The notes under the pieces are model-generated. The model did no database searches, was not told where the DNA came from, and saw only the letters and a list, made by a program, of their open reading frames with translations. The position numbers and the translations under genes were made by a program. This document shows positions 17,890-24,595 of a stretch of DNA of 64,000 bases, in pieces; within the stretch, counting starts at the first letter, position 1; each line of letters opens with the position of its first letter. The stretch is from Aquitalea sp. LB_tupeE (lineage in GTDB: Bacteria > Pseudomonadota > Gammaproteobacteria > Burkholderiales > Chromobacteriaceae): assembly GCF_013391415.1 (NCBI RefSeq), contig NZ_JACAXB010000017.1, positions 62,001-126,000 on the forward strand. Reading direction: 5' to 3'.

Positions 17890-18333
17890 TCAGTCGTCTG
17901 CCAGCAATTGGGGCATGCGTGGCGGTACTGGCATGTCGATGATGATGGAGGTTTTGGTATCGCCAAACTGCATCAGCTGGGCAATCAGGGTTTGCAGGCT
18001 GGGCATGGTATCGACTGCCACTTTCATCATCAGGCCGCTGGTGCCGGTGATGGATGCACACTCCACGACCTGCGGCATGCTGCGGATGCGATCAATCACC
18101 ACGTAATATTCCAGGTGCTTCACCGTCAGCTCAATCATGCACAGAATGGGTAAACCGACCTTGGCCGGGTCAATCTGCGCCCGGTAGCCGGTAATCACCC
18201 CCTGCCGTTCCAGCTTGTCCACCCGGTCGGCAATGGCGGGGGAGGACAGATTCACCCGTCGGGCCAGTTCGGCAAAGCTGATGCGGGCATTTTCGTGCAG
18301 GCTGCTCAGTATTTTTTTGTCGAATTTATCCAA
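17890..18333 (-). CDS. Lrp/AsnC-family transcriptional regulator
   Basis: The 147-residue protein has an N-terminal winged helix (about residues 2-60: DKFDKKILSSLHENARISFAELARRVNLSSPAIADRVDKLE) and a C-terminal RAM/AsnC effector domain (about 65-145: MIELTVKHLEYYVVIDRIRSMPQVVECASITGTSGLMMKV). I chose TTG 18333 because the Lrp fold begins at DKFDKK; upstream residues in the same frame are not conserved and read through AT-rich promoter DNA. A minus-strand promoter TTGGAA-17-TGTAAA lies just upstream. Such proteins usually sense amino acids; this target is unknown, as neither neighbour is an obvious amino-acid gene. Confidence 0.9.
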   Translation of the reverse strand: MDKFDKKILSSLHENARISFAELARRVNLSSPAIADRVDKLERQGVITGYRAQIDPAKVGLPILCMIELTVKHLEYYVVIDRIRSMPQVVECASITGTSGLMMKVAVDTMPSLQTLIAQLMQFGDTKTSIIIDMPVPPRMPQLLADD

Positions 18334-18409
18334 GTTTGGATTCCAAGGTTTTTTGCTGCAAAAAAGCCATTTTACAAGGTTAAATAAGGAAATTTCCAAT
18401 ATTTCCACA

Positions 18410-18632
18410 TTAAGAAATGGCTTCTTGCTCCGTACAATGCCTGCCTTATCGGAGCTGTTGCGGCACTGTCCCGCCGTGATGGTTCTTGTCTGGATTCGTT
18501 GCTGATGGGTACATGTCCCTGTACCTGTTTGAAACTGTCCTGGTGATCTCTTTGTCCCTGGTCTCAAGTCAGACAAACAAATTTTTGACGAAGGCCATTC
18601 CGGGTCTGCCATGCGGCAGGCCCGTTTTTTTT
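18410..18632 (+). ncRNA. Candidate small RNA with own promoter and terminator
   Basis: A promoter-like TTAAGA (18410-18415), 17-nt spacer and TACAAT (18433-18438) would start an RNA near 18445. A strong intrinsic terminator, CGGGTCTGCC/GGCAGGCCCG plus eight T (18601-18632), would end it, giving about 188 nt. There is no credible protein gene between them. The RNA can form a long-range stem, TTGTCTG (18486-18492) with CAGACAA (18570-18576), around a hairpin GGTACA/TGTACC (18508-18525). TGTCC occurs four times (18467, 18514, 18536, 18553). I cannot match it to a known family; it does not look like 6S RNA. Confidence 0.45.
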
Positions 18633-18719
18633 GTCGGTATGGCATGGTCTACGTGGCAAGATAGGGTGGTGGCGCGCTGGATGACAAGATTTGCAGAAGT
18701 TTTGGCAACTATTTAAGAA

Positions 18720-18738
18720 ATGTCATATTTCTGTAATC
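18720..18738 (+). promoter_or_regulatory. Pho box upstream of phoB
   Basis: TGTCATA (18721-18727) and TGTAATC (18732-18738) are direct repeats 11 bp apart separated by an AT-rich 4-mer, matching the E. coli Pho box pattern closely. It lies about 47 bp before the phoB start and implies positive autoregulation by phosphorylated PhoB. Confidence 0.75.
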
Positions 18739-18784
18739 GCTGCTTTTTATCCTTGCCATCATCAAACCGGGACTGGACCGATAC

Positions 18785-19474
18785 ATGGCTGCCAATATTC
18801 TGCTTGTCGAAGACGAGCCTGCAATTCAGGAACTGATTGCGTTTAACCTCAACCAGGCTGGGCATCACGTGTTGCGCGCCAGCACGGCCGAGGCTGCGTT
18901 GACCCTGGTGCGTAATGCACTGCCGGATCTGGTGCTCTTGGACTGGATGCTGCCAGGCGCGTCCGGGGTGGATATTGCCAAGCGCCTGCGCTCGGATGAG
19001 CGTACCAAGCATATCCCCATCATCATGCTGACTGCCCGCTCGGATGAGCAGGACAAGATTACCGGGCTGGAGTCTGGTGCTGACGACTACATCACCAAGC
19101 CGTTTTCCCCGCGTGAATTGCTGGCCCGCATCAAGGCCGTGCTGCGCCGTCGTGCCCCGCAGATGACCGATGATGCGGTTGAAGTACAAGGCTTGCGCCT
19201 GGACCCGATCACCCATCGTGTCAGCGGTAATGGCGACACCATCGACCTGGGGCCGACCGAATTCCGTCTGCTGCACTTTTTCATGACCCACCCGGAACGC
19301 GTGCATTCCCGTTCGCAACTGCTGGATCAGGTGTGGGGTGATCATGTATTTGTCGAAGAACGCACGGTAGACGTACACATCCGCCGCTTGCGCAGCTCGC
19401 TGGAAAGCACGGGTCACGATGGCCTGATCCAGACCGTGCGCGGCACGGGCTACCGTTTCTCCACTCAGCAGTGA
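18785..19474 (+). CDS. phoB: Phosphate regulon response regulator PhoB
   Basis: PhoB is the OmpR-class response regulator that activates the phosphate-starvation regulon. The 229-residue protein has a receiver domain (1-122) with ILLVEDEPA, the phosphoacceptor in VLLDWMLPG and the switch lysine in ITKPFSPRELLARI, then a winged-helix domain (about 130-229) with LGPTEFRLLHFFMTHPERVHSRSQLLDQVWG and RTVDVHIRRLR. It is followed after seven bases by phoR and has a Pho box upstream. Confidence 0.96.
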   Translation: MAANILLVEDEPAIQELIAFNLNQAGHHVLRASTAEAALTLVRNALPDLVLLDWMLPGASGVDIAKRLRSDERTKHIPIIMLTARSDEQDKITGLESGADDYITKPFSPRELLARIKAVLRRRAPQMTDDAVEVQGLRLDPITHRVSGNGDTIDLGPTEFRLLHFFMTHPERVHSRSQLLDQVWGDHVFVEERTVDVHIRRLRSSLESTGHDGLIQTVRGTGYRFSTQQ

Positions 19475-19481
19475 GGCTGAC

Positions 19482-20804
19482 TTGCGCGAATTCTTGCAGC
19501 GTACCCTGGTCTGGCTGATTGTCATCCTCTTCATCGGCCTTGCCTTCTGGGCATTTTCCGGTCCGATCGAAGGCCTGATCGCTGCCGGTGTCGCCCTGCT
19601 GGCCTGGCTGGGTTTTCACCTGTACCACATTGCCTTGCTGCTGCGCTGGCTGGAGCAACCCACTGCCGAGCGGGTGCCAGATGGTTTTGGTGCCTGGCAT
19701 ACCGTATTCATGACGCTGTATCGCACCATGCGCAGCCAGATGCAAAGCAAACGCAAGCTCACCAATGTGCTGGAGCGCTTCATCAATGCCGGTGAAGCCA
19801 TGCCGGATGGCGTGGTGGTGCTGGACGAGCATGATCGCATCGAGTGGATCAACCCGATGGCGATGGAGCACCTGAATCTGGATCGCAAACACGATGTGGG
19901 CAACCAGATTCTCAACCTCATCCGCCAGCCCAGTTTTCATGCCTACATGAAAAACGCCAGCTTCAGCCAGCCTTTGATCTTGCAGCTGACCCAGCCGCGT
20001 GAACTGGTGATTTCGGTGCAACTGGTACCGTTTGATTCCACCCGCAAATTGCTGCTCAGCCGCGACATCACCTCGCTGGAGCGGGTACAAACGGTGCATC
20101 GCGATTTTGTCGCCAATGTATCGCACGAATTGCGCACTCCGTTGACCGTCGTCGGTGGTTTTCTGGAAACCCTGTCCGACATGGAAGAGGTGGACCAGGC
20201 CACGCTCAGCCACTTCCTGCCCATGATGATGGAACAGTCACGGCGCATGCAGAGCCTGGTAGAAGACCTGTTGACCCTGTCCCGGCTGGAGAACAGCCCC
20301 AAGGCGGTGATGGCGGAAAAAGTGAACATGCAGGACATGCTGGACACCCTGATGGTGGAAGCCGAAGGCTTGTCGCAGGGCCGCCATCATGTCCGGCTGG
20401 AAAAAAACTGCAAACAATGGTTGTGGGGCAGTGCCCAGGAGCTGCATTCCGCCTTTGGCAACCTGGTATCCAATGCCGTGCGTTACACCCCGGAAGGCGG
20501 CGATATCGTGCTGTCGTGGAAGGCGGAAGGCGAGCGGCTGTGTTTTTCGGTCAAGGACAGTGGTATCGGCATCCCGCGTGAGCATATCCCGCGGCTGACC
20601 GAACGCTTTTACCGGGTAGACCGTGGCCGCTCACGCGGCAATGGCGGTACCGGCCTGGGGCTGGCCATCGTCAAGCATGTGGTGGCAAGACACAATGCCC
20701 GGCTGGATATCCGCAGCGAGCCGGACAAGGGCAGTACTTTCAGTGTGATTTTCCAGCGCGAGCGTTCGGCCGAGCCAGAATCCCAGTCGGAACACCAGGC
20801 CTGA
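19482..20804 (+). CDS. phoR: Phosphate regulon sensor histidine kinase PhoR
   Basis: PhoR phosphorylates PhoB when phosphate is scarce. The 440-residue protein has two N-terminal membrane helices (about residues 8-50), no large periplasmic domain, a charged linker and a PAS domain (about 100-190, AMPDGVVVLDEHDRIEWINPMA), then the H-box HELRTPLTVVGGFLETL and the ATPase motifs NLVSNAVRYTP, DSGIGIP and GTGLGLAIVKHVV. This is the classical PhoR layout. The start is TTG 19482 with GAGG five bases upstream; it sits directly behind phoB. Confidence 0.95.
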   Translation: MREFLQRTLVWLIVILFIGLAFWAFSGPIEGLIAAGVALLAWLGFHLYHIALLLRWLEQPTAERVPDGFGAWHTVFMTLYRTMRSQMQSKRKLTNVLERFINAGEAMPDGVVVLDEHDRIEWINPMAMEHLNLDRKHDVGNQILNLIRQPSFHAYMKNASFSQPLILQLTQPRELVISVQLVPFDSTRKLLLSRDITSLERVQTVHRDFVANVSHELRTPLTVVGGFLETLSDMEEVDQATLSHFLPMMMEQSRRMQSLVEDLLTLSRLENSPKAVMAEKVNMQDMLDTLMVEAEGLSQGRHHVRLEKNCKQWLWGSAQELHSAFGNLVSNAVRYTPEGGDIVLSWKAEGERLCFSVKDSGIGIPREHIPRLTERFYRVDRGRSRGNGGTGLGLAIVKHVVARHNARLDIRSEPDKGSTFSVIFQRERSAEPESQSEHQA

Positions 20805-20889
20805 GCCTGACAGGCTGCGTACTTGCACGCATGGTCAGCACGCGGTGGAGGCCGCATAATCAGCGGCTGAATGGAATCCGGGAGTGACC

Positions 20890-21189
20890 ATGCTGCACCA
20901 TGTCGTGTTGATGCGCTTTGTGCCGGCAGCCTCGGCGGAAGATATTGCCAGTATCAGCCAGCAGTTTGCCGCTCTGGCCCGGCAGATTCCCGGCATCCTG
21001 ACACTCAGCGGTGGCCCGGATGTCAGCCCGGAAGGTTTGCAACACGGCTTTACCCATGGCTGGCTGGTGCAGTTTGTCGATGCTGCCGCCCGCGATGCTT
21101 ATCTGGTTCATCCGGCGCACCAGGCTTTCGTTTACATGCTGAAACCATTTGTTGATGACGTTTTAGTTTGTGATTTCTCTGCACATTGA
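20890..21189 (+). CDS. Dabb-family (stress-responsive A/B barrel) protein
   Basis: A 99-residue dimeric alpha-beta barrel protein of the Dabb family. Features are the opening MLHHVVLMRFVPAAS, the central DVSPEGLQHGFTHGWLVQFVDAAARDAYLVHPAHQAF and a C-terminal DVLVCDF strand, all typical. Bacterial members are mostly uncharacterised. ATG 20890 has GGGAG at ideal spacing; the in-frame GTG at 20884 overlaps that site. It lies between phoR and transaldolase with no clear functional tie. Confidence 0.88.
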   Translation: MLHHVVLMRFVPAASAEDIASISQQFAALARQIPGILTLSGGPDVSPEGLQHGFTHGWLVQFVDAAARDAYLVHPAHQAFVYMLKPFVDDVLVCDFSAH

Positions 21190-21281
21190 CCGCTTATCGC
21201 CGCAATATGGGCTTGGCCTGCCTGCGCAGTCGCGCTAGGATGTTCTTCTTTATGCGCCAACCCCCGACTCCGGACCACATC

Positions 21282-22343
21282 ATGAATCGTCTGCAATCCA
21301 TCCGTCCGTTCGGCCAGCGTATCTGGCTGGACAATCTGTCCCGCGAGCTGTTGGCTTCGGGAGAACTGGTCCGTCTGCTGCAAGAAGACGGCATTGCCGG
21401 TGTGACTTCCAATCCGGCCATTTTCTACAAGGCCATCAGTACCGATGCCAGCTATCAGGCTGACCTGACCCGGCTGAAAGCGGATAGCAGCCTGAGCGCA
21501 GAGCAACGCTACGAAGCACTGGTGGTGCCGGACATTCAGGCCGCTTGCGACTTGCTGCAGGAGCAATACCGCAGCAGCGCCGGCAACGACGGCTATGTCA
21601 GCCTGGAAGTGTCACCGGCCCTGTCGCATGACGAAGCGGGCACGCTGGACGCTGCACGCCGCTTGTGGGCTGCCATCGACCGCCCCAATGCCATGATCAA
21701 GATTCCGGCCACTGCCGCAGGCATTCGCGCTTTCCAGACGCTGACTGCCGAAGGCATCAACGTCAACATCACCCTGCTGTTCAGCCTGCCGCAAGTGGAA
21801 GCCGTCTGGGACGCTTATATCGACGGCCTGAGCGCACGCCATGCTGCTGGCAAGCCGGTGACCGGTATCAAGGCCGTGGCCAGCTTCTTCCTGTCCCGCG
21901 TCGATAGCCTGCTGGACCCGCAACTGCCCCCGGCCTTGCAAGGCAAGGCGGCCATTGCGCTGTCCAAGGTGGCTTATGCGCGTTACCAGCAGCGCTTCCA
22001 TGGCAGTGAGTTTGCCGCACTGAAGGCCGCAGGTGCCTGGCCGCAATTCCTGCTGTGGGCATCGACAGGTACCAAGAACGCCGCTTACTCCGACGTGTTG
22101 TATGTGGAAAGCCTGATTGGCGACGAAACGGTCAACACCGTGCCGGATGCTACCCTGGCCGCTTTCCGCGACCACGGCGTTGCTGCGCTGACCCTGCCGC
22201 AGGATGCACAGCAGGCCCAGATCACCTTGCTGGATGTGGCTGAGGCTGATATTGACCTGGTAGCCGTGGGTGACAAGCTGCAACAGGACGGGCTCAAGCT
22301 GTTTGAAGATGCTTTTGCTGCCTTGTTGAAGCTGACCGCCTGA
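21282..22343 (+). CDS. tal: Transaldolase
   Basis: Transaldolase moves a dihydroxyacetone unit between sugar phosphates in the non-oxidative pentose phosphate pathway. The 353-residue protein resembles the Neisseria-type enzyme: IWLDNLSRELLASGEL, GVTSNPAIFYKAI, AMIKIPAT with the Schiff-base lysine, GINVNITLLFS and LLWASTGTKN. I chose ATG 21282 because homology begins there; in-frame starts at 21186 and 21252 give unconserved extensions. A strong terminator follows. Confidence 0.95.
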   Translation: MNRLQSIRPFGQRIWLDNLSRELLASGELVRLLQEDGIAGVTSNPAIFYKAISTDASYQADLTRLKADSSLSAEQRYEALVVPDIQAACDLLQEQYRSSAGNDGYVSLEVSPALSHDEAGTLDAARRLWAAIDRPNAMIKIPATAAGIRAFQTLTAEGINVNITLLFSLPQVEAVWDAYIDGLSARHAAGKPVTGIKAVASFFLSRVDSLLDPQLPPALQGKAAIALSKVAYARYQQRFHGSEFAALKAAGAWPQFLLWASTGTKNAAYSDVLYVESLIGDETVNTVPDATLAAFRDHGVAALTLPQDAQQAQITLLDVAEADIDLVAVGDKLQQDGLKLFEDAFAALLKLTA

Positions 22344-22361
22344 GGATGCTGCTCAGAAAGT

Positions 22362-22390
22362 AAAAAAAGGATGCCTTGCGGCATCCTTTT
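22362..22390 (+). terminator. Terminator after tal
   Basis: GGATGCC and GGCATCC around TTGC, with A7 before and T4 after, form an intrinsic terminator 26 nt past the tal stop. It can work in both directions. Confidence 0.85.
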
Positions 22391-22518
22391 AGGCTGCTGG
22401 CAGCGTGATTTGTCAGGGTTCTACTGGCCCCGGCAAAGCCGGGCCTTCCGGATAACAGATCGACTCCGCAGCCTTCCCATTTATTCCCAATCCCCCCGCC
22501 CTTGCCCCGCAAGAGAGC

Positions 22519-22579
22519 CTCGCTTTCCTACCAGAAAGCGAGAAGGGGTTTTGAAAGGATGCCTGGCGGCATCCTTTTT
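22519..22579. terminator. Pair of hairpins between tal and the hemerythrin gene
   Basis: CTCGCTTTC/GAAAGCGAG (22519-22542) is followed by GGATGCC-TGGC-GGCATCC with five T (22554-22579). The second has the same stem as the tal terminator and, read on the minus strand, ends the hemerythrin gene's transcript. The rest of 22391-22518 contains one more GC-rich inverted repeat (GGCCCCGG/CCGGGCC, about 22429-22445) and no gene. Confidence 0.7.
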
Positions 22580-22601
22580 GGTTTTACGGCCCGGCTAGTG
22601 T

Positions 22602-23132
22602 TCAGCAGGCTTGCTGGCGGCGCTGGGCCATGCGCAAACCAGCGTTGCGCAGTTCATCTGCGTTCAGTGTGGCGGCGGCAGTGGGAATCAGCCAGGCCTC
22701 TTCAGAGGCGGCATGCTCCCGATATTGCCGTACGAATTCGGCCACCGCGTTTTCGCTGATGCTGTCCAGCTCGCCATTGCGCAGGGCGCGCAAATCGTCA
22801 CGGATGGCATTCCAGCACGAGTGCAGATAGCCGTGTTCGGCTTCCAGTTGCTCGATGCGCGGAGCGGCAGTGGGGACGCGCTCCAGCAGGATGGGAAACA
22901 GTTCCTCCTCCTCGTCGATGTGGTGGGCCGGGCCGGCGACGTCAAAGTAGCGGATTACCCCGTCTATGGTGTTCTTCACCGCATCATTGACGCCATGTTC
23001 GGTGATATAGCCGGGTAGTTGGTCCAGTTGATCGCAAAAGCGACGGATCTTGTCATGACAAGCCAGTAGCATGTCCAGCGGTTGCTCGAAACTGGCGCTG
23101 CTGGTGTTGCCAATATCATTCAGGGTAAGCAT
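22602..23132 (-). CDS. Hemerythrin-like (HHE) domain protein
   Basis: The 176-residue protein is a single four-helix hemerythrin domain. Putative di-iron ligands are visible in LLACHDKIRRFCDQL, DVAGPAHHIDEEEELFPIL, EQLEAEHGYLHSCW and YREHAASEEAWLIP. Such proteins bind oxygen or nitric oxide or act in iron and redox homeostasis. The start at 23132 gives MLTLNDIGNTSS and has GAGG upstream on the minus strand. It is divergent from the ampD fusion gene; no regulator is adjacent. Confidence 0.88.
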   Translation of the reverse strand: MLTLNDIGNTSSASFEQPLDMLLACHDKIRRFCDQLDQLPGYITEHGVNDAVKNTIDGVIRYFDVAGPAHHIDEEEELFPILLERVPTAAPRIEQLEAEHGYLHSCWNAIRDDLRALRNGELDSISENAVAEFVRQYREHAASEEAWLIPTAAATLNADELRNAGLRMAQRRQQAC

Positions 23133-23329
23133 GGTGGGTGGCCTCAAGCTGGGAGAATGGTTCGAGTGTGCCGTGCTGCAATGCAAAAAACCATGATTCT
23201 GCTCAAATGCTTCACACAGAATGGGCTACCGGCGTCCAGGCTGGCACAATGCGCTATTGTGCGCCTGCCAGGCTGCCGACGGAAACATTCGTGCAGGCCT
23301 GGTCGCCATCGGTAATTCGAAAGGTGGAA

Positions 23330-24349
23330 ATGGACATTCCCTTTATCGTCAAAGATATACAGCTGAGTGACCCGGTCTTGGCCGAGGAGATATTGCGTAT
23401 TCAGCTGCAGGCGCATCAGGTGGAGGCGCAATGGCTGGATTATCCGGCACTACCCGTACTGTGGCGGAATGTTGCCCAGGTCATGGCCTGCACCGACCGG
23501 GTGATCGGTGCATTCGAGGGCGAAACCTTGCGCGGAGTGCTGGTGGCAAGCAGGCGTCAGCAAGGTGGCTGGCATATCGAGCGTACGGTGGTGGACCCCG
23601 CCTGCTTTGCCAGTGGCTGGGGCTATCGTCTGCTCAATCATCTGCTGGCCGATGCCGATGAGGTCAGCGTGGATACGGCGGAGGTCAATCAGGCGGCTAT
23701 TGCCCTGTACCACAAGGCTGGTTTTGTCTTGCAACAGCGCTGGACGGTGCCGGACGGCCTGGTGCTATGGCGCATGTTGTACTGTGCCGGTCGCCTGCAA
23801 CCCGTGCTGCATCTGGAGCCCAGCGGTTGGGTGCGTGAAGCCAGACAGATTCCCTCGCCCAATTGTGATGCCCGCGAGCAGGGCCAGCCGGAGCTGCTGG
23901 TCATTCATAACATCAGCCTGCCGCCTTACCGCTACGGCAGTCAGGCCGTGGAGCAGTTGTTCACCAACAGCCTGAATCCGGACGAAGACCCGTTTTTTGC
24001 TAGCATCAGTCAGTTGCGGGTGTCCGCCCATTTCTTTATCCGACGTAACGGCCAACTGGTGCAGTTTGTACCGGTGCAGTCGCGGGCCTGGCATGCCGGA
24101 GTTTCCAGTTGGCAGGGCCGCGAGCGTTGTAATGATTTTTCCATCGGTGTGGAGATGGAAGGCTGCGATTTCGAACCCTTTGCCGATGCCCAGTACCAGA
24201 TGTTGCTGGCGCTGATCGAGGAGCTGCGGCTGCACCTGCCGCTACGGGCAATGACCGGGCATGAGGACATTGCCCCGGGGCGCAAGACAGATCCGGGCCC
24301 CTTCTTTGACTGGGCGCGTGTCCGTGCCCGGATTGACCTGCCAGTGTAG
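23330..24349 (+). CDS. ampD: GNAT-like domain fused to AmpD anhydro-muramyl amidase
   Basis: The C-terminal half (about residues 165-339) is AmpD, the cytoplasmic zinc amidase that cuts anhydro-MurNAc from the recycled peptide. It has LLVIHNISLPPYRYG, SAHFFIRRNGQLVQFV, SIGVEMEG and TGHEDIAPGRKTDPGPFFDW, covering the metal ligands and catalytic residues of E. coli AmpD. The N-terminal 155 residues resemble a GNAT acetyltransferase: CFASGWGYRLLNHLL and NQAAIALYHKAGFVLQQRW. Typical AmpD is about 185 residues, so this is a true fusion in one uninterrupted frame. ATG 23330 follows AGGTGG. Confidence 0.9.
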   Translation: MDIPFIVKDIQLSDPVLAEEILRIQLQAHQVEAQWLDYPALPVLWRNVAQVMACTDRVIGAFEGETLRGVLVASRRQQGGWHIERTVVDPACFASGWGYRLLNHLLADADEVSVDTAEVNQAAIALYHKAGFVLQQRWTVPDGLVLWRMLYCAGRLQPVLHLEPSGWVREARQIPSPNCDAREQGQPELLVIHNISLPPYRYGSQAVEQLFTNSLNPDEDPFFASISQLRVSAHFFIRRNGQLVQFVPVQSRAWHAGVSSWQGRERCNDFSIGVEMEGCDFEPFADAQYQMLLALIEELRLHLPLRAMTGHEDIAPGRKTDPGPFFDWARVRARIDLPV

Positions 24350-24391
24350 TAATGGCACTACATAGTAAAATTTCATCCGTTTTGCATCATT

Positions 24392-24420
24392 TGGCCGCTT
24401 GCTTCGCAGCGGCCATTTTT
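24392..24420 (+). terminator. Terminator after ampD
   Basis: TGGCCGCT and AGCGGCCA around an 8-nt loop, followed by five T, 43 nt past the ampD stop. Confidence 0.85.
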
Positions 24421-24550
24421 GTTACCAGTGGCTGCGGCAAAATCTGATTACGGCGTAATTTTTAATATAAATAACTGATAAATAAAGAAAAATTGAATTG
24501 ATGGATTGGGTTTGTAAACGATTACATCGGGTGATTTTGCTCGGGCAAAT

Positions 24551-24580
24551 AAAAAAGGCAGGCTAAAAAGCCTGCCTTTT
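24551..24580 (-). terminator. Bidirectional terminator after kup
   Basis: GGCAGGCT and AGCCTGCC around AAAA, with A6 on one side and T4 on the other, located 16 nt after the kup stop on the minus strand. Confidence 0.85.
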
Positions 24581-24595
24581 GATGTAGTGACTTGA

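Noticed and set aside
18334-18645. 104-residue N-terminal extension of the Lrp-family protein
   Set aside because: The extension crosses AT-rich promoter DNA and the Lrp fold starts at the TTG at 18333.
18486-18716. Hydrophobic 76-codon frame (MSLYLFETVLVISLSL...) downstream of the lrp-like gene
   Set aside because: It reads through a strong intrinsic terminator (18601-18632), lacks a good ribosome binding site and matches nothing known; the small RNA reading explains the region better.
23138-23329. 64-residue N-terminal extension of the GNAT-AmpD protein
   Set aside because: It overlaps the divergent promoter region and has no domain similarity; ATG 23330 has a good ribosome binding site.
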